Shown in pieces: positions 17,689-25,557 of a DNA stretch of 64,000 nt. The stretch is from Stigmatella aurantiaca (lineage in GTDB: Bacteria > Myxococcota > Myxococcia > Myxococcales > Myxococcaceae). The translations under genes and the position numbers were made by a program. The notes beneath the pieces are model-generated. The model was not told the origin of the DNA and did no database searches. It saw only the letters and a list, made by a program, of their open reading frames with translations. Position 1 is the stretch's first letter, and every line of letters begins with the position of its first letter. The stretch is from positions 1 to 64,000 of the forward strand of contig NZ_FOAP01000030.1 of assembly GCF_900109545.1 (NCBI RefSeq). Direction: 5' to 3'.

Positions 17689-18684
17689 TCACTTCGGCCC
17701 GGGAAGGGGGAACTTGAGCAGTCCCAGCCGTGGAGTCCCTCCCCGGCTGGCCGTGATGAACCCGAAGTTGGTGACGTACATCCAGCGGCGGCCGTCCTCC
17801 TCGACGATAGCCAGGCTGGCGGGACCGTCGAACACGCCTTCGGCCTCCACCGCGTGGATGCGCTGGTCCGGGGTGATGCGCAGGACGCGGTTCGTCCGGT
17901 TCATCGCCACCCACAGGCTGCCATCCTTCGGGTCCCTCACCAGGCCGTCTCCGCCGTAGAAGGCCGCGCAGTCCGGGCCCACCACCCGCTGGGGGACGCC
18001 CGCGCTGCCGTCCTTCTGGATGGGGATGCGCACGATCGAGGCCTGGTCACCGCTGACGGCCACCACGCTGTCCCCGTCCACCGCCACGCCGTTAGCGCCC
18101 ATCGGGAAGGGCAGCACCGCCGGGCCACAGTAGGTGGGGTTTCCCTGGAGCGAGGCGTCCGTGACCCACGGACCGCCCTGCCCCTCCGGGCCGAACGCGA
18201 ACACCGTGCCGGTGGACGAGTCCGTGACGAACAGACGCCCCTGGGCGTCGAAGTCCAGGCCGTTGGGGAACGCCAGCTCCGGGTGGCTGGCGAAGAGGGT
18301 GGCCTCCTCCGCCCCGGCCGGCAGCCGGTAGATGCCCGTGCGGAGCGGCGGCGAGAACGAGACCAGGCCCGCGTAGAGCGCACCCCGCGCATCGAAGGCG
18401 AGGCCCGTGAGGTACCCTCCGTCCTTGGGAATCGCGGGCCAGCGGCCATAGGGCGCCACCGCGCCCGAGGAGGAGACCTTCAGCACCTGCCCAGTGGGGG
18501 CCATGCCGACGTAGGCCTCGCCGCCGCGCACGGCGATCCCCTCGGGGAACTGGCCTTGCGCCGCATCGAATGCGAGCACCTGGGTGACCGGCGGAGACGC
18601 TTCACTCGAACCCTCTCGAGGCGCCTGACGGGCGGCACACCCCATCACGAGAACGCTCAACACGGCGGCATGGCGCAACTTCAT
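17689..18684 (-). CDS. SMP-30/NHL-like beta-propeller lipoprotein
   Basis: About 331 aa with a lipoprotein signal (VLVMGCAARQ). Six-bladed propeller repeats of SMP-30/gluconolactonase type follow, with recurring segments FPEGIAVRGGEAYVG, TGLAFDARGALYAG, FPNGLDFDAQGRLFV and MGANGVAVDGDSVVAV. The family binds a divalent metal and hydrolyses lactones in its enzymatic members; catalytic residues cannot be confirmed by eye. ATG 18684 begins the signal peptide. It is convergent with the preceding beta-helix gene, 15 bases apart. Confidence 0.75.
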   Translation of the reverse strand: MKLRHAAVLSVLVMGCAARQAPREGSSEASPPVTQVLAFDAAQGQFPEGIAVRGGEAYVGMAPTGQVLKVSSSGAVAPYGRWPAIPKDGGYLTGLAFDARGALYAGLVSFSPPLRTGIYRLPAGAEEATLFASHPELAFPNGLDFDAQGRLFVTDSSTGTVFAFGPEGQGGPWVTDASLQGNPTYCGPAVLPFPMGANGVAVDGDSVVAVSGDQASIVRIPIQKDGSAGVPQRVVGPDCAAFYGGDGLVRDPKDGSLWVAMNRTNRVLRITPDQRIHAVEAEGVFDGPASLAIVEEDGRRWMYVTNFGFITASRGGTPRLGLLKFPLPGPK

Positions 18685-18837
18685 GGTGTTCCCTCCACAG
18701 CGTGTCCACCACTCTAGTGGATCAGCCCCGGTGCCCGGAGCAGGACTTCTGGGAAGAGCACGCCGTGCCGGGACCGGGCCCGCCAGCGGTGTCTCCACCG
18801 TGGCGGGCACGCGTCCGTGGTACTGGGAACCCGCCGC

Positions 18838-19527
18838 TTACAGATCCGGCGGCGGACGCACGCCCAGATGGCAGGCGCGCAGCGCGAGCTGGGTGCGGTT
18901 CTCGGCGCCCAGCTTGCGGTACAGCTGCGTCACGTGGGACTTCACCGTGCGCTCGGCGATCTGCAAGTGCGCGGCGATCTTCAGGTTGTCGGCGCCGCCG
19001 GCCACGTAGCCGAGCACCTCGCGCTCGCGCTGCGTGAGCGCATTCAGCACGCTGGCCGGCTGCGTGGCCGCCGGCGGGTGCTCGAAGTCATTGCGCAGCA
19101 GCTGCACGGGGAAGAGCCGCTCGCCGCGGATCAACCCGTGGATGGCGGTGGCCACCGCGCCCACGCCCAGCCCCGCGCGGAAGAGGTACCCGGAGGCCCC
19201 TTCATCGAAGCACTGGGAGATGATGTCCGGCGCGCTGACCGCCGACAGCATCAGCATGCGGACCTCCAGGCGGCGCTTGCGGGCCTCGCGCAAGAGGTTG
19301 AGCCCCTCGGTGACCGAGCACCCCACCGTGGCCTCGTGATCCGGCTCCACATCCAGAATGGTGACCTGCGGCGGATCCGTTCCGAGGCTGTCCAAGAGGG
19401 TACGCACGTCACGCGTGACAGACATGACGTTCAATCCCTCACTGCGCAATCCGTCGGCAAGACCCTGCCACGCGGACCACGGACCTTCGAGAACGGAGAT
19501 ACGAACGGATAGCTGATTTTGTGCCAT
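18838..19527 (-). CDS. LuxR/NarL-family response regulator, atypical receiver
   Basis: About 229 aa. The receiver domain (about 1-125) has a candidate phospho-acceptor Asp59 in VTILDVEPD. The usual acidic pocket pair near the N-terminus is reduced to one Glu, and the conserved Lys of GYLxK reads Arg (GYLFRAG). The C-terminal HTH is canonical: LTQREREVLGYVAGGADNLKIA and RTVKSHVTQLYRKL. Altered receivers of this kind can work without phosphorylation. No kinase gene is adjacent. ATG 19527 is preferred over 19548. Confidence 0.85.
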   Translation of the reverse strand: MAQNQLSVRISVLEGPWSAWQGLADGLRSEGLNVMSVTRDVRTLLDSLGTDPPQVTILDVEPDHEATVGCSVTEGLNLLREARKRRLEVRMLMLSAVSAPDIISQCFDEGASGYLFRAGLGVGAVATAIHGLIRGERLFPVQLLRNDFEHPPAATQPASVLNALTQREREVLGYVAGGADNLKIAAHLQIAERTVKSHVTQLYRKLGAENRTQLALRACHLGVRPPPDL

Positions 19528-19969
19528 GCTAAGCCCCCCAGCTGCCATGGCGTACGTCTGGCTTTTTGATACTACCGGCTTCTCGGTCTGCTTCGACGGG
19601 ATGTTTCAACCCGGTGCAAGTGCATGTCCGGCGAATGTCCTGAAGCCAACCCTGTTCCGAGCAATTGACAGCGGTACTGCTGAAATCCAGTCCTCTCCGA
19701 GTCCCACCTCCCTGTCGTCCACGGACCCAGTGGGCTCAACCCCCAAACCCACTCTACCACTGAATCCTGGCTTTGAGCGACTCAAGTTGCGGCGGACTGT
19801 CAAGTGCTCATGCATCGGCCTGAAGTCTAGAGAGTCCATACCCCGGGGCAGGTCTTCATCCGGTGCCGGACAGGCAGGGCCCCCCTCCGGGCAATGCCCA
19901 CGGGCGAAGCGCGCCCCTTGCTTGCCCGCCCCCGCGATGGAGCGCAGGCAGCATATGCTGGGGGCCCGC
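19528..19969. other. Divergent intergenic region
   Basis: This 442-base region between the LuxR-type regulator and the RDD gene is lower in G+C than the flanks. No gene is supported. A perfect TTGACA is present at 19665-19670, but no acceptable -10 follows at 16-18 bases. The regulators for both flanking genes should act here, but I see no clear operator. Confidence 0.5.
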
Positions 19970-20746
19970 ATGGCCTTCTCCCCTTCCCCCAGTCTCGACG
20001 TGGCCACGCCCGAGCGCGTGGCCCTGCGCTTGCCCGTGGCGGGCATCGGCTACCGGTGCCTGGCGTGGCTCATCGATGCGGCGATCCTCTTCTTCTTCTG
20101 GGTCATCGCCTACTTCGTCTTCTCGCTGCTCGTCTCGGACGTGCTCGGCGCCTTCCGGGCCCTGTCCGGGCTCGGGCAGACCCTGCTGGCGGTGGGTGTC
20201 TTCGCTACCCAGTGGCTGTACTGGACGGCGGCCGAGGTGCTCCTGGGGGGGCAGACCCCAGGCAAGCGGCTGACCGGAATCCGGGTCGTCCGCTCGGACG
20301 GCTCGCCCGTGGGCGTGTACGAGAGCGCCGTGCGCAACCTGCTTCGGGCGGTGGACTTCCTGCCCCTGTTCTACGCCACCGGCTGCATCACCATGCTCTT
20401 CACGCCCCAGCACCGCCGGCTGGGGGATTTGCTCGCGGGCACCCTCCTGGTGCGCGAGGAGCGCTTCGACCTGGACCGGTACACCGCGCCCGCCGCCACC
20501 ACGTCCGCCGCCGTCCCCCGCGAGGCCGTGGCCCCCGGCGCCGGGGCCCTGGCCCCCCACGAGGTGGACCTCATCCTCGACTTCCTGGAGCGCACCCCGT
20601 GGCTGGAGCCCGAGGCGCGGCTGCGGCTGGGGGCGCGACTGGTAGAGCGCTTCGGCGGGCTGGACGAGGCCGGGCGGGCCCAGGTGCTCGCCTCGCCCCA
20701 AGCGCTCGAGGGCTTTCTCCGGGCGCGGGCCCAGGCGGTGAGCTGA
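19970..20746 (+). CDS. RDD family membrane protein
   Basis: About 258 aa. The RDD domain (about 20-150) begins RLPVAGIGYRCLAWLIDAAI, with the defining Arg and Asp. Two long hydrophobic helices follow, then GGQTPGKRLTGIRVVRSDG and HRRLGDLLAGTLLVRE. The C-terminal 80 residues are soluble (DLILDFLERTPWLEPEARLR). RDD proteins are membrane proteins, some of them Na+/H+ exchangers. It is followed after one base by a SpoIIM-type gene. RDD and SpoIIM genes sit together in many bacteria, beside MoxR/DUF58 genes that are not seen in this window. Confidence 0.85.
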   Translation: MAFSPSPSLDVATPERVALRLPVAGIGYRCLAWLIDAAILFFFWVIAYFVFSLLVSDVLGAFRALSGLGQTLLAVGVFATQWLYWTAAEVLLGGQTPGKRLTGIRVVRSDGSPVGVYESAVRNLLRAVDFLPLFYATGCITMLFTPQHRRLGDLLAGTLLVREERFDLDRYTAPAATTSAAVPREAVAPGAGALAPHEVDLILDFLERTPWLEPEARLRLGARLVERFGGLDEAGRAQVLASPQALEGFLRARAQAVS

Positions 20747-20747
20747 C

Positions 20748-21731
20748 GTGGCCGTGCCCCTGCCCACCTTCGTGGCGCGCCGGAGGCCGGACTGGGAGGC
20801 CCTGCGGGCCCTGCTCGCCCGGCAACGCGCGGGCACCCTGCGCCTGGACGAGCTGCGCACGCTCGACACCCTCTACCGCCGGGCCGCCTCGGACCTGGCG
20901 CACGCGCAGACCTTCTACCCGGCCACGGACGCGTACCGCTTCCTCAACCAGCTCTGTGGCCAGGCCTACGCCGCCATCTACCAGCCCCCCCGGGAGCGCT
21001 GGGCGGCCGTGCGCGGCTTCTTCGCGCGCGAGTTCCCCGCCACCCTCCGGGCCGAGGGGCGCTTCGTGGCCGCGAGCGGGGGGCTCTTCGTGCTGGGGCT
21101 GCTCCTGGGGGCGCTGGTGGTGCTGCTGGAGCCCCGGGGCGCGGAGCTGCTCGTGCCCGAGGGGGTGCGCTCCTACGTGGCCCAGGGGCGGATGTGGACG
21201 GATGACCTGCTCTCCGTGGCGCCGCCCAACGCGGTGGCCTCCGGCATCGCCACCAACAACCTCACCGTCATCATCTTCACCTTCGCCTCGGGCATCCTCT
21301 TCGGCCTGGGCACGGTGTTCACCCTGGTGAACAATGGGGTGCAGATTGGCGCCATCAGCGCCCTGTGCGCCCGCGAGGGGCTGGGCGAACGGATGCTGGA
21401 CTTCGTGGCCGCGCACGGCCCGGTGGAGCTGTCCATCATCGTCATCGCGGGCGGCGCGGGGCTGATGGTGGGCCAGGCGCTCATCGACCCGGGGGAGCTG
21501 CCCCGGGGACAGGCGCTGGCGCTGCGGGGCCGGACGGCCGTGAAGCTGGTGCTGGGCTGTGCCCCGTTCCTGGCCGCCATTGGCGCCGTCGAGGGCTTCA
21601 TCTCCCCGGGCAGCCTGTTTCCCCCCTGGCTCAAGGGGGCGCTCGGGCTGACGCTGGGGGCGCTCTTCTGGGGCTACCTGCTGCGGGCGGGCAGGGGCGA
21701 GGCCGCGCTCTCGTCCACGAGGCTGCGCTGA
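20748..21731 (+). CDS. Stage II sporulation protein M-like membrane protein
   Basis: 327 aa from GTG 20748, one base after the RDD stop, so almost certainly co-translated. A soluble N-terminus (about 1-95; YRRAASDLAHAQTFYP) is followed by hydrophobic helices, including GGLFVLGLLLGALVVLL, FTFASGILFGLGTVFTLVNNG and IVIAGGAGLMVGQALI. The ATNNLTVIIFTF and AAHGPVELSIIVIAGG stretches are typical of the SpoIIM/DUF95 family. In Bacillus SpoIIM takes part in engulfment; in Gram-negatives the role is open. Its last 58 bases overlap the 3' end of the convergent J-domain gene. Confidence 0.9.
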   Translation: MAVPLPTFVARRRPDWEALRALLARQRAGTLRLDELRTLDTLYRRAASDLAHAQTFYPATDAYRFLNQLCGQAYAAIYQPPRERWAAVRGFFAREFPATLRAEGRFVAASGGLFVLGLLLGALVVLLEPRGAELLVPEGVRSYVAQGRMWTDDLLSVAPPNAVASGIATNNLTVIIFTFASGILFGLGTVFTLVNNGVQIGAISALCAREGLGERMLDFVAAHGPVELSIIVIAGGAGLMVGQALIDPGELPRGQALALRGRTAVKLVLGCAPFLAAIGAVEGFISPGSLFPPWLKGALGLTLGALFWGYLLRAGRGEAALSSTRLR

Positions 21732-22192
21732 ACCATGGACTCGGCGCGCTTGCGCTGCCGGTGGCGGAGGATCTTCTCGTAGGCGCCGTTGAGCTCGCGC
21801 ATCTTCTCCACCGAGCCGCCCCGGTCCGGGTGCCGCTCCAGCGCCAGCTCGCGGTAGCGCTTGCGCACCACGTCTTCCGAGTCCAGCGGCGACACACCCA
21901 GCAGGTGGTACGGGTCCTGCTCCTCCAGGGCGTTGAGCCAGCGGTCCAGCCGGTCCTTCACCTCCAGGAAGCGGCTGTCCTCCGCGGACGTGTCCTTCGC
22001 CGGGTAGGTGCGCATCTTCGCATCCGAGCGGAAGATGTCCGTGTAGGTGCTGGAGACCCAGCGGTGGCAGGAGCCGCAGCGGAAGTACTTCACCCGCCGT
22101 CCGCTGCCTTCGTGTAGCGTCATCCGAACGCCGCAGTGCGTGCACTCGACTTCGACGTTCTCCAGGGTCTGCCAGCTCACCGCCGGATTCAT
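21674..22192 (-). CDS. J-domain protein with N-terminal zinc ribbon
   Basis: About 172 aa. Residues about 10-45 hold two CxxC pairs (CTHCG and CGSC) that look like a zinc ribbon. A linker follows, then a C-terminal J domain (about 95-150) with the invariant HPD in LERHPDRGG. A J domain at the C-terminus, without a G/F region, suggests a type III co-chaperone that brings DnaK to a specific client. ATG 22192 (MNPAVSWQ) is preferred to 22243. The 3' end overlaps spoIIM-like by 58 bases on the opposite strand. Confidence 0.85.
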   Translation of the reverse strand: MNPAVSWQTLENVEVECTHCGVRMTLHEGSGRRVKYFRCGSCHRWVSSTYTDIFRSDAKMRTYPAKDTSAEDSRFLEVKDRLDRWLNALEEQDPYHLLGVSPLDSEDVVRKRYRELALERHPDRGGSVEKMRELNGAYEKILRHRQRKRAESMVQRSLVDESAASPLPARSR

Positions 22193-22348
22193 GGCTGCTT
22201 CTCGCTCTCCTGTGTGGGCGCAACACGCCTGTAGCACCCACAAGGTCTCACGAGAAAAGTCTCCGTCAAGAATTTAACCGCCGGGCTGCCGTGACGCGGG
22301 CCCCGGGGGTGGTAGAACGCCCGGGCCTCCTCTGCCCTCGGGCCCGCC

Positions 22349-22882
22349 ATGCGTCCCCTCCCGCTCGCCAGCCTCCTGCTGCTCTCCCTGCCGGTGTTCG
22401 CCCAGGCCACGCCGCCTGCGCCCCCGGGGGTCCAGGCCCGCGAGGAGCCCGCCCCCGCCGCCCGGGGCGGCACGGTGAGCGAGGACACGGCCCTGCTGCG
22501 TGGGCTGCTCTGGGCCACCGAGCCCACGCCCGAGGAAGTGCGCGCCATGGCCATCGAGGACCTGGCGCTCCTGGCGGACCCCCGCGCCCTCAACCCGCTG
22601 GCGGCGCTGCTGTGGGACCCGAGCCCGCGGATTCAAGCCGCCGCCCTGCGCGCCGTGGCCCTCTTCCAGCACCCCCGCGCCGAGGAGATTCTCACCCAGG
22701 TGGTGCGCCACACCCAGCTGCCGGACGCCCTAAAGCTCCAGGCGCTGGACGGGCTGCTCTACCAACGCACGGCTTCCGCGCGCGCCACCGTGGGGGCCGT
22801 CTCGAAGGACCCTCGCCTCCCGGCCGCCCTTCAGTCCGCCGCCCTGAGTGTGCTGGCCCGCTGGGACGTCCCTCGGAAGTAA
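22349..22882 (+). CDS. Secreted HEAT-repeat protein
   Basis: 177 aa with a cleavable signal peptide (LASLLLLSLPVFAQA). A Pro/Ala linker leads to three or four HEAT-like helical pairs (about 60-177), for example EDLALLADPRALNPLAALLWD and RIQAAALRAVALFQHP. It is likely a periplasmic scaffold or protein-binding module. It is convergent with the sulfur carrier gene, 9 bases apart. Confidence 0.75.
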   Translation: MRPLPLASLLLLSLPVFAQATPPAPPGVQAREEPAPAARGGTVSEDTALLRGLLWATEPTPEEVRAMAIEDLALLADPRALNPLAALLWDPSPRIQAAALRAVALFQHPRAEEILTQVVRHTQLPDALKLQALDGLLYQRTASARATVGAVSKDPRLPAALQSAALSVLARWDVPRK

Positions 22883-22891
22883 CCCCTCGTC

Positions 22892-23164
22892 CTACCCTCC
22901 GGCGACGGCAGGAACGATCGTGATGCGATCTCCTTCCGTCACGGGGGTGGCCAGTTGTTGCAAGAAGCGAATGTCTTCGTCGTTGTGGAAGATGTTGATG
23001 TAGCGCCGCACCGCGCCCTGATCGTCCAATACCCGCGCACCGATGCCTGGGAAACGCTTCTCCAGGTTCGCCAGCACTTCGCCCACCGTGTTTCCCGCCG
23101 TGCTCGCCTCGCTCTGCTGCTGAGTCAGGCTGCGAAAAGGGGCCGGAATGCGCACCAGCGCCAT
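22892..23164 (-). CDS. CysO/MoaD-like sulfur carrier protein
   Basis: 90 aa beta-grasp protein ending in the diagnostic Gly-Gly (TIVPAVAGG). The central stretch (RRYINIFHNDEDIRF, LATPVTEGD) resembles CysO of Mycobacterium more than ThiS or canonical MoaD. Such carriers are adenylated by a ThiF/MoeB/MoeZ-type enzyme and converted to a C-terminal thiocarboxylate that donates sulfur. No activating enzyme gene is in the window. ATG 23164 lies 3 bases after the HAD gene stop, with AAGGAGGAG inside the end of that gene. It is third in a tight minus-strand operon with a ThiG-like synthase, which implies it supplies that enzyme. Confidence 0.85.
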   Translation of the reverse strand: MALVRIPAPFRSLTQQQSEASTAGNTVGEVLANLEKRFPGIGARVLDDQGAVRRYINIFHNDEDIRFLQQLATPVTEGDRITIVPAVAGG

Positions 23165-23167
23165 GGA

Positions 23168-23893
23168 TCACTCCTCCTTGCCAATCGTGACCAGCACATT
23201 TCCCTGAAACACCAACTCCAGGCCTCCCGGCTTCGCCCTGCACTCGACGTCCGCGAGATCCTGGACGACATACCGCGCCCCGCGCTCCCGCAAATCCGCG
23301 CCATCCCCCGGGGTGAGGCCCAGGCAAACCGCCCCCGCAGCGGCCCCCGCAGCGATGCCGCTCGGCGCATCCTCCACCACCAGGCACCGGTTCGCGGGCA
23401 CTCCCAACCGCTTCGCCCCCAGCAGGTAGCAGTCCGGTGCGGGCTTGCCATTCTGGATGTCTTCCCAGGTGACGCAGACCCGGAAAGATGAAGCCAGGCC
23501 CAAGGCCGCCAGCACGCGCTGGACACGTGTCTTGGAGCCACTGGTCACCAGCGCCAGTGGCACCCCTGCGGCAGCAAGACGCTCGGCCAGCCTCTGGGTC
23601 CCAGCCATCCCGCGGAAGTCCAACCGGGGCTCCGCCTGCCGGACCTGGTTCAGGAGATGCTCCCGCGAGCCTCCCTCCAGCTCCGCGAACAGCGCCGACA
23701 CGGTGTGCTCGGGTGAGCGCCCCAGAACGTAGCGGCGGATGTCCTCCTCGGTCAGGGTCTTGCCGTGACCGCGCGCGATCTCCTCCCACAGTGCCGCGAC
23801 GGCCTGATGGGTATCGATCAGGACTCCATCCATGTCGAACATCACGGCGGCTAGGATTTCTGACGGCATTGGGCCCTTCCCCAAGGAATCCAT
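23168..23893 (-). CDS. HAD-superfamily sugar-phosphatase/phosphoglucomutase-like enzyme
   Basis: About 241 aa. The HAD motifs are complete: nucleophile DMDGVLID, motif II Ser in VTSGSK, Lys in NGKPAPD, and motif IV VVEDAPSGI. The helical cap sits between motif I and motif II, as in beta-phosphoglucomutase and sugar phosphatases. The likely substrate is a small phosphorylated metabolite. Start ATG 23893 overlaps the stop of the ThiG-like gene as TGATG; an internal ATG at 23869 is the alternative. Its place between a ThiG-like enzyme and a sulfur carrier suggests dephosphorylation of a thio-intermediate. Confidence 0.8.
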   Translation of the reverse strand: MDSLGKGPMPSEILAAVMFDMDGVLIDTHQAVAALWEEIARGHGKTLTEEDIRRYVLGRSPEHTVSALFAELEGGSREHLLNQVRQAEPRLDFRGMAGTQRLAERLAAAGVPLALVTSGSKTRVQRVLAALGLASSFRVCVTWEDIQNGKPAPDCYLLGAKRLGVPANRCLVVEDAPSGIAAGAAAGAVCLGLTPGDGADLRERGARYVVQDLADVECRAKPGGLELVFQGNVLVTIGKEE

Positions 23894-24660
23894 CAACCCG
23901 CGGCGGCCACCGGGGTGTCCCGGCGCTGGGCTGCCCCCAGCCTCCCCGCGATCACCGCGTGCTTCATCGCCTCGGCCATGCGGACGGGATCGGGCGCCTG
24001 CGCAACGGCCGTGTTGACCAGCACGGCATCGGCCCCCATCTCCATGGCCTGCGCGACCTGGGCAGGAGAACCGAGCCCTCCTTCGATAATCACAGGCACC
24101 GAGACCGCGTCGAGCACCTGCTGGAGCGACTTCGGATCGACGATTCCCCGTCCGCTGGCGACGGGCGCGGCCATGATCCGGAGCGCGCAACACCCCATCC
24201 GCTCGAGCGCCAGCGCGTCTTTGAGGTCGGGAAGGATGAAGGGCATGACCGCACAGCCCTCGTCCAGCAACTGCTTGGCGGCCTCCAGCGTCTGGCCATT
24301 GTGCGGCAGGTTGTCCGAGGGCCGGACATCGAGCTTGAACACCTCGATCCCGTGAGCGCGGCGAAGGGACCTCACCGTCCGGAGCGCGTCCTCCTTGGAG
24401 TGAGCGAACGACGTCGTGCCGATCCAGTTGAACCGATCCAGCGGCACGAACTGGTCAATATCCGAGAGCAGCAGGCTCGTCCGGGTCTGCTCCAGGTCCA
24501 GGGTCGTGATGAACACGTCACAGCCGCTGGCCGTGAGCACCTTCGCCACCAGCTCGGCCGACACGTACTGTTCGATCCCCAGGATCAGCCGAGAGTGGAA
24601 CTTCATCGGACCGGCCACGAGCCATGGCTCTGAACCTGACTGCTCACCGTCACGAAGCAT
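23893..24660 (-). CDS. Divergent ThiG-like thiazole/thiosugar synthase
   Basis: About 255 aa TIM barrel of the ThiG family. Family landmarks are SRLILGIEQY (23-32), the Schiff-base lysine candidate Lys109 in FKLDV (ThiG has KLEV/KLEI), IEGGLGSPAQVAQAMEMGADAVLVNTA near 192-218, and VRMAEAMKHAV. The phosphate-site loop differs: canonical ThiG reads PLGAPIGSNxG, here IMAAPVASGRG (162-172). The paralogous BexX uses this chemistry on a sugar phosphate. Start ATG 24660 has AAAGG upstream; longer (24699) and shorter (24606) starts exist. First gene of a three-gene operon; no other thiamine genes are nearby. Confidence 0.75.
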   Translation of the reverse strand: MLRDGEQSGSEPWLVAGPMKFHSRLILGIEQYVSAELVAKVLTASGCDVFITTLDLEQTRTSLLLSDIDQFVPLDRFNWIGTTSFAHSKEDALRTVRSLRRAHGIEVFKLDVRPSDNLPHNGQTLEAAKQLLDEGCAVMPFILPDLKDALALERMGCCALRIMAAPVASGRGIVDPKSLQQVLDAVSVPVIIEGGLGSPAQVAQAMEMGADAVLVNTAVAQAPDPVRMAEAMKHAVIAGRLGAAQRRDTPVAAAG

Positions 24661-24737
24661 TGCTGCACCTTTCAGAGAAGAGGTGATGGGGGCGATCACC
24701 TCTGGAGAGGGGGGTGTTCCGCCCCTCTCCCAGAGGC
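24661..24737 (-). promoter_or_regulatory. Structured 5' leader with competing hairpins
   Basis: Downstream of the predicted promoter the leader can form a large hairpin (24699-24736, about 14 pairs with one bulge). Alternatively it forms a 9-base-pair hairpin, AGAGGTGAT pairing with ATCACCTCT, at about 24679-24703. The two share bases of the same AGAGG arm, so they exclude one another, and the ribosome site follows a few bases later. This is the geometry of a leader that switches translation or elongation. It does not contain the TPP riboswitch core. No U tract is present. Confidence 0.45.
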
Positions 24738-24743
24738 CGGGAG

Positions 24744-24772
24744 ATTACACGTCTTTCGCCCCTATCGGGCAA
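24744..24772 (-). promoter_or_regulatory. Sigma70-type promoter for the ThiG-like operon
   Basis: Read on the minus strand: -35 TTGCCC (4 of 6 consensus), a 17-base spacer, and -10 TGTAAT (5 of 6). Transcription would start near 24737, immediately before the large hairpin, leaving a leader of about 76 bases. This separates the operon from the GST gene, which ends at 24819. Confidence 0.5.
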
Positions 24773-24818
24773 TCCAGCTTAGAGGACCCGTCGGCAGGAA
24801 GCCAAGTCCCAAGACCCG

Positions 24819-25448
24819 TCAGGCCTTGTCCGCGGGCAGACGGCCGTCCGCGATGGAGCACTTCTTGAAGGCAGGACGCTCGGTGATGCGCGCCACGTAG
24901 TCCGTGAAGATCGGCTCCTGGAGGCCCGGCGCCTTGAACGAGAGGGCCCAGGCGATCTGAGCGCCCACGTAGACATCCGCCGCGCTGAACTGCTCGCCGA
25001 GGATGTACGGCCCCGGGGTGAGCATCTTCTTGAACGCGCCGAGCGTGTCCTCGTAGCTGCCATAGCCGACGGTGCCCTTGTTGTCGGCCAGCGGGCGCTT
25101 GAGCATCACGTCGAGCAGAGCAGGCTCGAAGCAGCCCGCGCCGAAGAACAGCCAGCGCAGGTAGGTGCCGCGACGCACGTCGCCCGGCGGCGGCGCGAGC
25201 CCCGCCTGCGGGAAGGCATCGGCCAGGTAGGTGATGATGGCCGCCGTCTCGGTGATGACGGTGCCGTCATGGACGAGCGTCGGCAGCTTGCCCATCGGGT
25301 TGAGGGCGAGGAACTCCGGAGACTTCTGCTCGCCTTTCTGCAGGTCGATGCGCACGACCCGGAAGGGCACTCCCACCTCGTGCAGCATCCAGTGGACCAT
25401 CTGCGCCCGCGACTGGGGGTTGTGATAGAAAACGAGTTCTCCGCTCAT
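24819..25448 (-). CDS. gst: Glutathione S-transferase family protein
   Basis: 209 aa. The N-terminal thioredoxin-like domain has the G-site pattern FYHNPQSRAQMVHW, NPMGKLPTLVHDG and ITETAAIITYLAD (the ES/ET glutathione contact). The C-terminal half is the all-helical domain (FSAADVYVGAQIAWAL). It conjugates or reduces small electrophiles with glutathione. ATG 25448 has AAGGAG just upstream; the longer frame to 25634 runs into the neighbouring gene. It reads toward the ThiG-like operon but is separated from it by a predicted promoter, so joint function is not implied. Confidence 0.9.
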   Translation of the reverse strand: MSGELVFYHNPQSRAQMVHWMLHEVGVPFRVVRIDLQKGEQKSPEFLALNPMGKLPTLVHDGTVITETAAIITYLADAFPQAGLAPPPGDVRRGTYLRWLFFGAGCFEPALLDVMLKRPLADNKGTVGYGSYEDTLGAFKKMLTPGPYILGEQFSAADVYVGAQIAWALSFKAPGLQEPIFTDYVARITERPAFKKCSIADGRLPADKA

Positions 25449-25557
25449 GGGTTGCTCCTTGCTGGGAAGGCGCGGAGCATGCCCGGTTTCGCGCCGGGCG
25501 GAGAACAATCCTTCACGGCGTGCGGCTCCTGGACCGAAGCCGCACGCCCAGCACGCC

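Noticed and set aside
19665-19693. Promoter at TTGACA in the 19.5-20 kb gap
   Set aside because: The expected -10 position reads CAGTCC.
23893-24660. Ordinary thiamine-pathway thiG
   Set aside because: The phosphate-binding loop and several motifs differ from canonical ThiG, no thi genes are adjacent, and the operon partners fit another substrate; kept as ThiG-like.
24661-24818. TPP riboswitch before the ThiG-like gene
   Set aside because: The conserved CUGAGA and CCUGAUCUGG cores are not present in either orientation, although the leader is clearly structured.
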